Shown here one piece after another: positions 34,201-42,210 of a stretch of 64,000 nucleotides of DNA. Both the position numbers and the translations under genes were made by a program. This DNA comes from an uncultured Methanomassiliicoccales archaeon. GTDB lineage: Archaea; Thermoplasmatota; Thermoplasmata; Methanomassiliicoccales; Methanomethylophilaceae. The notes below the pieces were generated by a model. That model made no database searches. It was not told where the DNA came from and worked only from the letters and a program-made list of their open reading frames with translations. The stretch lies in assembly GCA_959597175.1 (NCBI GenBank), contig CAUFXM010000001.1:236922-300921 (forward strand), written 5' to 3'. Positions within the stretch are counted from its first letter, which is position 1. Every line of letters starts with the position of its first letter.

Positions 34201-35130
34201 TCACCCCTTCAGTATCCTCGCTATGAGCGACCCCTCGTCCACCACAGGGTACTCGCGCAGGGTGAACACCAGGCCGTCGCAGGGCGACTCCACCTTCACC
34301 AGCACGTCCCCGGTCAGCGGGCTCACTATGTCCCCCAGGTGGTCCCCCTCCCTGACATCGATCCAGTGGTCTATCCTGGGCACGAATATCCCGCCCTTGG
34401 CGGCGTTGATGTACTCCACCTTGCCGTCAACCGAGACTATCGGCTCCCTGACCTCCGGCACCGGGCCGTCCCACATGCCCAGATGGGCCATCAGCGATAT
34501 TATGCCCCTGCTGAGCTGGTTGCCGTACTCGATGGTGAGCCTCATCCCCACGCCCATCTCCGCCACCAGGGTCTTCGTCCCGACGGCGTTCAGGGAGTAC
34601 GCGAGCGTCGACTCCAGCACCGTGGCGGCGGAGTGCACCCATATGAAGTCCACGTTCATGTACCTCGCAAGCGGGACCAGCTCCTTCGCGGACAGCTCGT
34701 TGATCCTGATCTGGGGGATCTCCCTGAGGAAGATGTTGCTGGCGTGGATGTCGATGCACACATCCGCCCCGGCGATGTCGTCGAAGATCTCCGCTGCCAC
34801 GTACTCGGGCATGGACCCGTCCCTCTTCCCGGGGAACGTGCGGTTCATGTCCAGGTCGAAGCCGGGTATCCCCCTGGTGATGGAATCGATCCCAAGCGGG
34901 TTCAGCGCCGGGTAGATGTCCACTATCCCCTTGAGGTGGCCCATGTTGGCCCTCAGGAACCTGGCCAGCTCGAAGCAGACCAGCTGCCCCTCCAGCTCGT
35001 CCCCGTGGGTGCCGGTGACGATGCATATCCTCTTGGCGTCATCCCCGATACCCTCCGGCGCGATCCTGTTCTTCACAACCCTGAGCTCCTCGTCCACCGG
35101 GAGCTTTATCGAAACGACCTTCTCGATCAT
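34201..35130 (-). CDS. M14-like (aspartoacylase/succinylglutamate desuccinylase type) metallohydrolase
   Basis: This 309-residue protein keeps the full zinc set: GTHGDELEG (His and Glu ligands), DMNRTFPG (substrate-binding Asn-Arg) and CIDIHASN (third ligand). The C-terminal half carries AAKGGIFVPRIDHWIDVREGD, the beta lid. Relatives cleave amide bonds of small N-acyl amino acids or short peptides. It lies 4 bases after the transglutaminase gene, pointing to a joint function. The ATG at 35130 (MIEKVVSIKLP) begins just after the junction. Confidence 0.8.
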   Translation of the reverse strand: MIEKVVSIKLPVDEELRVVKNRIAPEGIGDDAKRICIVTGTHGDELEGQLVCFELARFLRANMGHLKGIVDIYPALNPLGIDSITRGIPGFDLDMNRTFPGKRDGSMPEYVAAEIFDDIAGADVCIDIHASNIFLREIPQIRINELSAKELVPLARYMNVDFIWVHSAATVLESTLAYSLNAVGTKTLVAEMGVGMRLTIEYGNQLSRGIISLMAHLGMWDGPVPEVREPIVSVDGKVEYINAAKGGIFVPRIDHWIDVREGDHLGDIVSPLTGDVLVKVESPCDGLVFTLREYPVVDEGSLIARILKG

Positions 35131-35134
35131 CCGT

Positions 35135-35935
35135 TCACCCTCGCCGGGGCTCCACCAGGGCGTGGGCCTGCTGCATCGAGACCCCGCCCCCGTAGAACAC
35201 CCCCCTGTTGATGCGGCAGTCGTCGTAGTCCCTGCCGTGCGAAATCTTGACGTGAGCCCCTCCAACCGATGAGTCGGCGGTGGGGTCCAGCCCGTACCAC
35301 ATCCCTTCGGACAGGACCTCCACCCAGGCGTGGCTCTCGCCCTCCCCCCTGGTGAGGCCTACGACGTAGCGGGCCGGTATCCCCCTGCACCTGAGCAGGG
35401 AGATGAGGATGTGGGCATAGTCCTGGCAGACCCCCTCCCCGCCGGACAGCGCCTGCTCGGCGGTGGTGGAGGCGTCGGTGACGCCCTTCGTGTAATGGAA
35501 AGATGAATGCAGCCTGTGCATCAGGCCGATCGCTTGGGAGAGGGGGTCGCAGTCGCACCTCGGGGCTGAGTCCAGGAACCCGATGATGAATGGCCCCGGG
35601 ACCGTCTTGCCCGAATGCTGGCGGTAGATCATGGCGTCGTTCTCTGACGCTGGGCATTCCGGCACCGGCTCCTCCCCTCCTGACAGCTCCGCCTCACCTG
35701 AGACCGACACTGAGAACTGGCTATGTGTTTCCAATATGGTGCCCTCCACCAGCACGTTCCCGAACGAATCCATTGAACGTGAAAGCGATGTGATTGGCAT
35801 CACGGCCACCCCCTCGGACAGAATCCTCTGCCTGAGGGTGTCCTGCGGCACGCATCTCAACGTGAACGAGTGCCTGCTCACGTCCCCGTCGAAGCCCAGT
35901 GCCAGCTGGTAAAGGAACCTGACCCTCGTCGTCAT
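35135..35935 (-). CDS. Transglutaminase-like cysteine peptidase/amidase
   Basis: The 266-residue protein has an N-terminal beta-rich domain (about 1-110) and a transglutaminase-like core. The catalytic triad is visible: cysteine in GEGVCQDYAHILI, histidine in GESHAWVEVL and aspartate in YGLDPTAD. This domain order is that of proteins encoded with circularly permuted ATP-grasp and alpha-E proteins in many bacteria. It probably cleaves or transfers an isopeptide or peptide bond. It lies 49 bases after the alpha-E gene. Confidence 0.82.
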   Translation of the reverse strand: MTTRVRFLYQLALGFDGDVSRHSFTLRCVPQDTLRQRILSEGVAVMPITSLSRSMDSFGNVLVEGTILETHSQFSVSVSGEAELSGGEEPVPECPASENDAMIYRQHSGKTVPGPFIIGFLDSAPRCDCDPLSQAIGLMHRLHSSFHYTKGVTDASTTAEQALSGGEGVCQDYAHILISLLRCRGIPARYVVGLTRGEGESHAWVEVLSEGMWYGLDPTADSSVGGAHVKISHGRDYDDCRINRGVFYGGGVSMQQAHALVEPRRG

Positions 35936-35984
35936 CAGCGCACCCCGGAACCACCCGATGCCCGCGATGTAGTTGAACCTGTCG

Positions 35985-36653
35985 TCACACGTCCACCATG
36001 GACTCGACCAGCTCTATCGCGTCCCTGTACGGGACCGGGTCCTGGGAGAGCATGGCGTTCAGCATCGGGATGGCGCCCTCGTCGTATTTCAGCCCCGTGC
36101 GGACGATCCTGTTCTGGAGCCTCCTCACCTCGAAGGCTATCCTGTCCGACGGCATGCCGAACCTGAGGTAGAGGTCGATCCTCTCGATCCTCCTGGCGGC
36201 CTTCACGATGCTCCTCTCGCTGTAGTCCACGACGCGGTCGTCCAGGCAGCCCCAGAACGCGAACAGGTCGTCGATCACGGTCTGCAGCCCGATCAGCGGG
36301 GCCCTGCCGATGGACGCCTTCCTCATGTCGTAGATCGCCAGCTGGATGTACGACAGCGTGTCCGAGCCGATGTCGTCCCTCAGGACCACCGCGTTGTCGT
36401 AGGCGCGGATCAGGTTGCTGATGATCGAGTCCGGGTTGGACTCGTCGAAGGGGTACCTGTGGAGGAAGTCCTCCTTGTCCGAGTAGACGTTGGGGATGCT
36501 CACCCTGCGGCAGTAGTCCGGATACGACACGGAGTCCTCGTCGATCATCCTGTCGTATCCCTTGAAGAACTCCATCACCGTGGTGTAGACCCTCTCCACG
36601 TACCTCCCGAGCCAGAACAGCTCGTTGGCCTTCTCTGTGGTTATGTTGCTCAT
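35985..36653 (-). CDS. Alpha-E domain protein (DUF403)
   Basis: This 222-residue, mostly helical protein carries the alpha-E start signature ANELFWLGRYVERVYTTVM and later IARAPLIG-like RAPLIGLQTVIDDLFAFWG and RIERIDLYLRFG. In bacteria it is almost always encoded with a circularly permuted ATP-grasp enzyme and a transglutaminase. The proposed role, from published domain analysis of amidoligases, is in synthesis of peptide-like tags. It is a little shorter than the typical roughly 310 residues. It starts 5 bases after the ATP-grasp stop. Confidence 0.85.
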   Translation of the reverse strand: MSNITTEKANELFWLGRYVERVYTTVMEFFKGYDRMIDEDSVSYPDYCRRVSIPNVYSDKEDFLHRYPFDESNPDSIISNLIRAYDNAVVLRDDIGSDTLSYIQLAIYDMRKASIGRAPLIGLQTVIDDLFAFWGCLDDRVVDYSERSIVKAARRIERIDLYLRFGMPSDRIAFEVRRLQNRIVRTGLKYDEGAIPMLNAMLSQDPVPYRDAIELVESMVDV

Positions 36654-36658
36654 CCTGA

Positions 36659-37972
36659 TCACCTCGAGAGGACCCATGTGTCCTTGAATCCCCCGCCCTG
36701 CGACGAGTTCACTATGAACGAGTCGGGGTTCCTGGAGAACCTCGTCAGACCGCTCCTCCACACCATGGTCTCGTCGGCCGTGAGGACGAAGGCCCTGAGG
36801 TCCGCCTTCCTGAACACCCTCTTCCCGTCGTCCAGGATGTCCAGGTCCTTGAAGTCGATGACCTCCTGGGCGATGAACCTCCGGGGCTCCCTCTCGATCA
36901 GGTCGATGAGGGCCGCCTTCTGCTCCGGGTCCAGCTTGCTCCCGAAGACCACCCCGTACCCTCCGGCTTCCGCGACGTCCTTGATGACGAGCTTGTCGAA
37001 GTTCTCCAGCACATAGCGCCTGTCGCCCTCGTAGAACGGCAGGTAGGTCGGCGCGTTGTTCAGTATGGGCTCCTCGCCCAGGTAGTACCTTATCATCTTC
37101 GGCACGAAGTAGTAGATTCCCTTGTCGTCGGCGATGCCGTTTCCCGGCGCGTTGATCAGTGCCACGTTCCCCGCGCGGTATGCGGACATTATGTGGGGGA
37201 CGCCGATCACCGAATCCTCCCTGAACACCATCGGGTCCAGGAAGTCGTCGGAGATCCTGCGGTAGACAGCCCCGACCCTCTGCCTGCCACCGTGGTAGTC
37301 TGTGTAGTACACGACGTTGTCCTCCACGGTGAGGTCCTGGCCGGTCACCAGCACGGCTCCGGTCCTCTCCGCCAGGTAGGAGTGCTCGAAGTAGGCGGCG
37401 TTGTAGCGGCCGGGGGTGAGGATGACGTTGATGCCCCCCGTGTTGACGTGGTCCATTGTCCTCTTCAGGAGGTCCGCGTAGTCGCGGTTGTCCTCCACGG
37501 GGTTGTGCTTGAACGTGTCCGGACTGGACATCCTGGTGAACTGCCTGGCTATCAGCGGATAGGAGGCGCCGGACGGCACCCTGAGGTTGTCCTCCAGCAC
37601 GTACCAGGTGCCGTCCTTCGCCTGGACCAGGTCTATCCCCGAGATGTGGCTGTAGATGCCCTTCGGAGGCACCGTTCCCTCGCACTCTGCCAGATATCCG
37701 GAGGATGCGAACACGAACTCCTCCGGGACGACGCCGTCCCTCACGATGCGCTTCTCGCCGTAGATGTCCGCGAGGAAGCGGTTGAGAGCGTCCACCCTCT
37801 GCCTGAGGCCCCTCTCCAGGTAGTCGAACTCCGACTTGGTGATGACCCTGGGTATCGGGTCGAAGGGGAACAGCTGCTCCTTGAATGTGCCGTCCTTGTA
37901 GATGCCGAACTTGACGCCGTACCTGGCCAGGAGACTGTTGACCGTCTCTGTCTGCTTGAATAGGTCGTCCAT
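36659..37972 (-). CDS. Circularly permuted ATP-grasp protein (COG2308 type)
   Basis: The 437-residue protein belongs to the circularly permuted ATP-grasp amidoligase group. The N-terminal part has YKDGTFKEQLFPFDPIPRV and the family segment DGTWYVLEDNLRVPSGASY, which provides nucleotide/Mg-binding acidic residues. Near the C-terminus are LVIKDVAEAGGYGVVFG and FIAQEVIDFKDLD. Such enzymes should couple ATP hydrolysis to amide bond formation. It is the first gene of the minus-strand operon ATP-grasp / alpha-E / transglutaminase / M14 / M14 / SstT. The ATG at 37972 (MDDLFKQTE) fits the family start. Confidence 0.87.
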   Translation of the reverse strand: MDDLFKQTETVNSLLARYGVKFGIYKDGTFKEQLFPFDPIPRVITKSEFDYLERGLRQRVDALNRFLADIYGEKRIVRDGVVPEEFVFASSGYLAECEGTVPPKGIYSHISGIDLVQAKDGTWYVLEDNLRVPSGASYPLIARQFTRMSSPDTFKHNPVEDNRDYADLLKRTMDHVNTGGINVILTPGRYNAAYFEHSYLAERTGAVLVTGQDLTVEDNVVYYTDYHGGRQRVGAVYRRISDDFLDPMVFREDSVIGVPHIMSAYRAGNVALINAPGNGIADDKGIYYFVPKMIRYYLGEEPILNNAPTYLPFYEGDRRYVLENFDKLVIKDVAEAGGYGVVFGSKLDPEQKAALIDLIEREPRRFIAQEVIDFKDLDILDDGKRVFRKADLRAFVLTADETMVWRSGLTRFSRNPDSFIVNSSQGGGFKDTWVLSR

Positions 37973-38186
37973 TTGAATCACGCGCCGCCGGACAGTACGC
38001 CCGCGGTCGCGAATGGATTTGTAACTATAATATGTGTGGCACATGCCGTGAACAGCTCGAACGGCCGCCCCGGGAAGACCGAAACGATAACTACCGGCCG
38101 GACAATCGCGTGCCGGGACCCGACCGGATGATGATCTGACCAGGCTGACCCGTGATGAGCCCTATGAGTTCTGACGGGGGTCCCAC

Positions 38187-38723
38187 TCACTGGCTCGAGT
38201 AGTCCGACATCCCCGTGTAGAGCAGGAAGTCCGACAGCTTCATGCCGTCCTGCCACCGCATTATGTAGTTCCCGCTCGACGAGACGTCCAGCTTCGGGAG
38301 CCGGCGGTAGAGCACCGAATGCCTGCCCCTGAACTCGTGGTCGCTCGGTATGGTGAACATCCTCCATGGGTCCCCGCGGAAAGACTTGAGCCTGTACGCG
38401 TATATCGGCACCAGGTGGGAGCGGTGGCACTCCCCAAGCATGGAATCGGCCTGCTCCACGAGCCTCTGGCTCTTGCTGAAGTGCATGACCGGGTCGGATG
38501 AGCTCTTGACCTCGATCGGGAACGAGAAGTCCCACCTGAGGGCCACCAGGTCGACCCCGAGCGATCCCGCCGCACGGATCACCAGGAACGGCTCCGTGAG
38601 CATGGTCTTGTACGCCGCGGTCTCCATGGCGTTGCAGGTCTTGACCATCCTCGCCACGGCCTTCGGCTCGCCGGACAGGAGGGCCTTGAGCTCGCGTTCG
38701 TAGGTGTCCCCGGGTGCTGTCAT
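38187..38723 (-). CDS. Hjc-like Holliday junction resolvase/PD-(D/E)XK nuclease
   Basis: This 178-residue protein has features of archaeal resolvase Hjc: an early YERELKALL, the arginine-containing VIRAAGSLGVD with the metal-binding aspartate, and FPIEVKSSSD with the E-x-K pair. Hjc cleaves four-way DNA junctions during recombination. It is longer than typical Hjc (about 130) because of a C-terminal part with RGRHSVLYRRLP. The assignment to Hjc rather than another nuclease is likely but not certain. Confidence 0.7.
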   Translation of the reverse strand: MTAPGDTYERELKALLSGEPKAVARMVKTCNAMETAAYKTMLTEPFLVIRAAGSLGVDLVALRWDFSFPIEVKSSSDPVMHFSKSQRLVEQADSMLGECHRSHLVPIYAYRLKSFRGDPWRMFTIPSDHEFRGRHSVLYRRLPKLDVSSSGNYIMRWQDGMKLSDFLLYTGMSDYSSQ

Positions 38724-38853
38724 GATGCGATTCGATTGATGGTCTTGGTATTTAAGCGGAACCAGGGGTGGACCGAATGTGGCGAAAACCCCAGCAGACT
38801 GCGTTATTTAGATACAGAGACGCGAGACAGTTGATGGTTCAGAAGGATTCGAG

Positions 38854-38928
38854 TGGAGCCGCCTATGGGATTTGAACCCACGACCTGCTGATTACAAGTC
38901 AGCCGCTATACCTCTAAGCCAAGGCGGC
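38854..38928 (-). tRNA. tRNA-Thr (anticodon TGT), with encoded CCA
   Basis: The minus strand folds as a tRNA. The acceptor is GCCGCCT pairing with AGGCGGC, the anticodon stem GCTGA/TCAGC encloses CTTGTAA (anticodon TGT, threonine), and the T-arm is GTGGG-TTCAAAT-CCCAT. The mature gene spans 38857-38928, and the next three bases encode CCA. No intron is seen. Confidence 0.95.
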
Positions 38929-39071
38929 ACCATCCAGTCGTATCCTCCTCTCGTTTATATCGGTTTCCCTGAATTCAGCGGTTCTGGAACGTTTAAAGAC
39001 CCCAAACCGACACTATTATATCAGACGACGCAATGGCGAGCGCATCCATATTACTCTTAATGGTGATTTAA

Positions 39072-39770
39072 ATGGCAGACGCTAAGAAGATTGTCCGCAT
39101 CGATTACAAAGCATACTTCGCAGACGCCGACAGGCTCTACGACACCACCATCGCCGACGCGGCCAAGGAGGCCGGCATCTTCGACGAGAAGTCCACCTAC
39201 GCCCCCCTCCCCTACATCGTGGGATCCAAGACCCTCTACGAGGACCTGGACGCCGCCATCGCCAGCGCCGAGATCGGAAAGGAGGTCGAGGTCACCATCC
39301 CCTGCGAGAAGGCCGCCGGCGCCAGGAACCCCAGGCTCATCGAGCTCCACCCCATCAAGGAGTTCTACAAGAACGAGATCAACCCCTACCCCGGAATGCC
39401 CGTCTCCCTCGGGAACAAGAACGGTGTCGTCCTCTCCGTCGGAGCCGGACGCGTGAAGGTCGACTTCAACAGCCCCCTGGCCGGCCACGACCTCCTCTAC
39501 AAGGTCACCGTCGTCGAGGAGGTCGCTGACCCCGTCGAGAAGGCCAAATGCATCATGGAGATGGACTTCGGCACCTCCGAGGGATTCGGATTCGGCATCA
39601 TGGAGGACAAGGTCGTCATCACCGAGGCCGAGATCTGCAAGTTCCACGAGGGCTGGGCAGTTGCCAGGTACAAGCTCGTCTCCGACTTCCGCAACGTCTT
39701 CGGAGTCGACCGCATCGAGTTCGTGCAGGTGTGGGAGTCCGCCAAGAAGGACGCCCCCGCCGCAGAGTGA
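39072..39770 (+). CDS. FKBP-type peptidyl-prolyl cis-trans isomerase
   Basis: The 232-residue protein matches long archaeal FKBP (SlyD-like) isomerases, which act as folding chaperones. Typical segments are RLYDTTIADAAKEAG, PLPYIVGSKTLYEDLD, an insert-in-flap region GNKNGVVLSVGAGRVKVDFNSPLAGHDLLYKV split over two strands, and a C-terminal extra domain (MEMDFGTSEGFGFG). Codon use is strongly biased, suggesting high expression. TTATATC near 39015 and GGTGATTT before the ATG serve as promoter and ribosome site. Confidence 0.9.
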   Translation: MADAKKIVRIDYKAYFADADRLYDTTIADAAKEAGIFDEKSTYAPLPYIVGSKTLYEDLDAAIASAEIGKEVEVTIPCEKAAGARNPRLIELHPIKEFYKNEINPYPGMPVSLGNKNGVVLSVGAGRVKVDFNSPLAGHDLLYKVTVVEEVADPVEKAKCIMEMDFGTSEGFGFGIMEDKVVITEAEICKFHEGWAVARYKLVSDFRNVFGVDRIEFVQVWESAKKDAPAAE

Positions 39771-39785
39771 TCCCAATCAACCTTA

Positions 39786-39801
39786 CCGGGCTCCGGCCCG
39801 G
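39786..39801. terminator. Hairpin between convergent FKBP and flavin-reductase-like genes
   Basis: CCGGGC-TCCG-GCCCGG forms a 6-base perfect stem 15 bases after the FKBP stop and 12 bases beyond the convergent gene stop. It may end transcripts from both sides. Confidence 0.4.
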
Positions 39802-39813
39802 ATCTCTCCATTC

Positions 39814-40233
39814 TCAACGGTAATCGAAGGCGACGGTCACAGGCCCCTTCTCCATCGCCCCCGCCATGTCCGACTCGAACGCCTTCCTGTCAAGATCCCC
39901 GTGGACCGCGAACAGGACCCTTCTCAGACCCAGGGAATCCTCAGGCAGCGGCTCGTTCCCTCCGCTGGCGGTGTATGCCTCCAGAACGTTGGAGATGCGC
40001 TCCACCGCCTTCATGACGGACGACGGGACCCTTCCGTCGACCGGGTGCACGACGACGGTCAGATCGTCGGAGGCCAGGATGTTCGGGATGATCTCGGAGA
40101 AACGGTCCTCGATGTGGCATACGCCCTTTCTTTCGGTCAGGCACTTCACGCATCCGCGGCACCTGCGGATGCCGATGTACCCGAGGTCCACTGCATCCTC
40201 CTGCGGACAGTCCGAGAGAAGAATCCCCCTCAT
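39814..40233 (-). CDS. Shortened NADPH-dependent FMN reductase-like protein
   Basis: The 139-residue protein resembles the middle and end of iron-sulfur flavoproteins/FMN reductases: RRCRGCVKCLTERKGVCHIED gives the C-x2-C-x2-C-x-C-like cluster region and is followed by ASDDLTVVVHPVDGR. The usual N-terminal half (ISGSPRK...GNT, FMN phosphate loop) is reduced to about 20 residues (MRGILLSDCPQEDAVD), so normal FMN binding is doubtful. It could be a divergent redox protein or a decaying gene. The ATG at 40233 follows a hairpin and a small upstream gene. Confidence 0.55.
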   Translation of the reverse strand: MRGILLSDCPQEDAVDLGYIGIRRCRGCVKCLTERKGVCHIEDRFSEIIPNILASDDLTVVVHPVDGRVPSSVMKAVERISNVLEAYTASGGNEPLPEDSLGLRRVLFAVHGDLDRKAFESDMAGAMEKGPVTVAFDYR

Positions 40234-40281
40234 AGGATATCGATGCCCTGCCGCGTATTTGGACGTTACCCGACGCCTGCC

Positions 40282-40311
40282 GGGTGCGGCGGGGTCTGGC
40301 CCCGCCCACCC
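40282..40311 (-). terminator. Bulged hairpin just after the 49-residue gene
   Basis: GGGTG-c-GGCGGGG pairs with CCCCGCC-CACCC across a 5-base loop (40282-40311), a 12-pair stem with one bulged C. It begins 3 bases past the stop of the small gene at 40314-40463, so it may terminate or attenuate transcription before the flavin-reductase-like gene. Confidence 0.45.
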
Positions 40312-40313
40312 GT

Positions 40314-40463
40314 TCAGTCGAAAAATGCCAAGATCGAGTTCAACTCCCTGTTCGGGACGTTCCTGGACTCGCGCCTTCTGCTCCCGGTACTTGCCGGCCC
40401 CCTCGTGTCGACCAGGCGCTGCCTGGGCTTCGGGATTATCAGTGTCTGCTGGTAGTACGTCAT
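40314..40463 (-). CDS. Small hypothetical protein, 49 residues
   Basis: A short frame begins ATG at 40463 and reads MTYYQQTLIIPKPRQRLVD, then a Gly/Arg/Ser-rich stretch and RELNSILAFFD at the end. A strong ribosome site (GGAGAGGA) lies 3-4 bases upstream. A TATA-like AATTATACT lies around 40517-40525 on this strand, which would start the transcript near 40495. I do not recognise a family. Promoter, ribosome site and a hairpin right after the stop together make it a plausible real gene. Confidence 0.45.
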   Translation of the reverse strand: MTYYQQTLIIPKPRQRLVDTRGPASTGSRRRESRNVPNRELNSILAFFD

Positions 40464-40572
40464 CTTCCTCTCCTGCGGCCTTCGATGCCCGCGATGGATA
40501 CATTGGCGGGAGAGTATAATTACTGCTAGATGTTATGTTTGTAATAAAAGTAATGATGGTAATATGAGCTAC

Positions 40573-40636
40573 CTGTCTGACAGAGGGCGCGAGGCGGACC
40601 TGCAGGTATGCTCATGGACAGGCGATTGTCTGACAG
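40573..40636. repeat. Two copies of TGTCTGACAG
   Basis: CTGTCTGACAG at 40573-40583 and TGTCTGACAG at 40627-40636 are near-palindromic copies 53 bases apart, downstream of the CARF-type regulator gene. They might be protein-binding sites or RNA stems at the transcript end. No function is known. Confidence 0.3.
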
Positions 40637-40647
40637 GACTGAGGGGT

Positions 40648-41472
40648 TCAATCGAGATAGAATGTGTTGATGATGCTGAGCCCCTCTTCGGTCAGAACGT
40701 ACTTGTTGACGAGGTCGTCCTTGCGGATCCACCCGTTCTTCGTCCACTTGGAGATGAAGTCCCTCTGATAGTAGACCGCCTCGGTCTGCTTCTGGTTCTC
40801 CTTCCTGCGGGGATCGTCCGACTCCGTATCCCTGAACCAGATCCCGGCCTCCTTCAAGGCGGGGATCATCCCACCGCTCGTTATGGACAGCTTCGACCTG
40901 GACCTTGAGTCCAGTATCCTGAGACCGCGGACCAGATGCTCCTCCGGGATCTCTATGTTGTACACGGGCACGACCCTCGGAGGGTATGTGGACTTGGTGA
41001 GACCGACCGGCTCCCCGTCCACGAAGTAGAGCTCCTCTATCCTCTCGCTGGGAACCGTGTACTCCTGGGTTCCGACCGAGAAGGGGACGGTGCCTGGGAC
41101 CATCATCGAAGCCACTGCGGACGCGGCGGAATACTCCGGCGTCCCCGCGGATATGTTGACGTACACCTCGCACTCCCCCTCGCGGTTCTCCATCTGGATG
41201 ATGGATAGGACCGTCCTGAGCATAACCGCGAAATCGCTGACCCTCTCGTTGTGGATCTCCACCTCGATCGGACGTGGCGACTCCTGCTCAAGCCTCTCAC
41301 GGACCCTCCTGCAGAAGCTGTCGTAGGTCCTACCGCTGTCGGAACCCGGGTCCTTCAGATAGCGGATGATGTGCATCTTGTTGATCTCGTAGTAGAGCGC
41401 GGGCTCCACCACCTTCGATGTCTCGAAGGTCACACAAGCTACCATTATCCTCTTCTTGCGACCAGACGGCAA
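40648..41472 (-). CDS. CARF-type transcriptional regulator (DUF6293/HFX_2341 family)
   Basis: The 274-residue protein has a Rossmann-like CARF domain (about 8-160) with a β1 KKRIMVACVTFE and the ligand-site motif YVNISAGTPEYSAAS, then a winged helix region (SKLSITSGGMIPALK and a later NKYVLTEEGLSI). It matches DUF6293, archaeal regulators related to CRISPR ring-nucleotide sensors but usually outside CRISPR loci. No CRISPR array or cas gene is present here. The start is probably TTG at 41472, because the first β-strand begins before the only ATG (41445). A TATA box lies near 41497 on this strand. Confidence 0.75.
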   Translation of the reverse strand: MPSGRKKRIMVACVTFETSKVVEPALYYEINKMHIIRYLKDPGSDSGRTYDSFCRRVRERLEQESPRPIEVEIHNERVSDFAVMLRTVLSIIQMENREGECEVYVNISAGTPEYSAASAVASMMVPGTVPFSVGTQEYTVPSERIEELYFVDGEPVGLTKSTYPPRVVPVYNIEIPEEHLVRGLRILDSRSRSKLSITSGGMIPALKEAGIWFRDTESDDPRRKENQKQTEAVYYQRDFISKWTKNGWIRKDDLVNKYVLTEEGLSIINTFYLD

Positions 41473-41790
41473 AGTACATCCCGATGGGAGGATGTGCTGT
41501 GGATATAAATAACTTCATTTTGTTATTTACATTTGTAGATATTGTAACGATTGAATCAAACATTACAACGAATAGTTTATCTATTGAATGTGGGATTTGG
41601 AACCAACGACTTCCCCCGAAGGTCGTCACCCGCTTCCGTCCCCGGTGGCACGATCCATCCTACTTATTCGCCGCCGGGGACGGAGCAAAACGTTTCGGTT
41701 CTGTGTGATAGATGCTCATAACATGTGCTTGTCCGAGTGTGCTGGTGAGCCGAAACCCTTAAATGCCAGGGGCCGATGGGGGATTTCGAC
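41473..41790. other. AT-rich promoter region between the regulator and tRNA-Arg
   Basis: The part from 41490 to 41590 is strongly AT-rich and holds the regulator promoter (GGATATAAATAA on the plus strand, read in reverse). The tRNA-Arg promoter is probably CCCTTAAATG near 41758. A GC-rich segment at 41590-41660 resembles a minus-strand tRNA T-arm but lacks the remaining stems. I see no gene in it. Confidence 0.45.
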
Positions 41791-41868
41791 GGACAGGTGG
41801 CCTAGTCTGGATATGGCAGCAGCCTCCTAAGCTGCAGGCCGGGGGTTCGAATCCCCTCCTGTTCGCCA
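41791..41868 (+). tRNA. tRNA-Arg (anticodon CCT), with encoded CCA
   Basis: The acceptor GGACAGG pairs with CCTGTTC (one G-T), the anticodon stem GCAGC/GCTGC encloses CTCCTAA (anticodon CCT, arginine), and the T-arm is GGGGG-TTCGAAT-CCCCT. Discriminator G at 41865 is followed by encoded CCA (41866-41868). No intron is seen. Confidence 0.95.
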
Positions 41869-42210
41869 TTACTTTTACCCAGACATCGTTTTGGCAGAAT
41901 CGAAGCGATTCTGTCAGAATGATGATTAAAGTGGCAAAGTTTCGGGTCGGCCCTCATCGACCGAACCCCCTGGGATGGGTTCAGACTAGACACCTCAGCT
42001 CGTCGAATGTCGGTACCGACGGATCCACCACCTGACATCAGAACCAATGGTCATCATCACATCGTCTTCAGATGCGGAGCGCATCACTCAACATCCTTTC
42101 TCCAGAGTCTGCGAGAAGTTATGATTCTGGCCTTCACACCAATCGAACAACTGACGTACCGAAGACTTATCTAGGCTGTGCGCATTGTGATAGTGTAAGA
42201 GGATGGCATC
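41869..42210. other. Intergenic region without a recognised gene
   Basis: This stretch of about 340 bases between tRNA-Arg and the small gene at 42211 has mixed composition and no coding frame with family features. ACTTATCTAGG near 42164 could be the TATA region of the small gene. Confidence 0.4.

Noticed and set aside
40240..40503. N-terminal extension of the flavin-reductase-like protein to 40503
   Set aside because: The extra 90 residues show no FMN-binding motif and cover the hairpin and the 49-residue gene in another frame.
41590..41660. tRNA gene on the minus strand
   Set aside because: The sequence resembles a T-arm (GGTTC-like) but has an extra base in the loop and no matching acceptor or anticodon stems.
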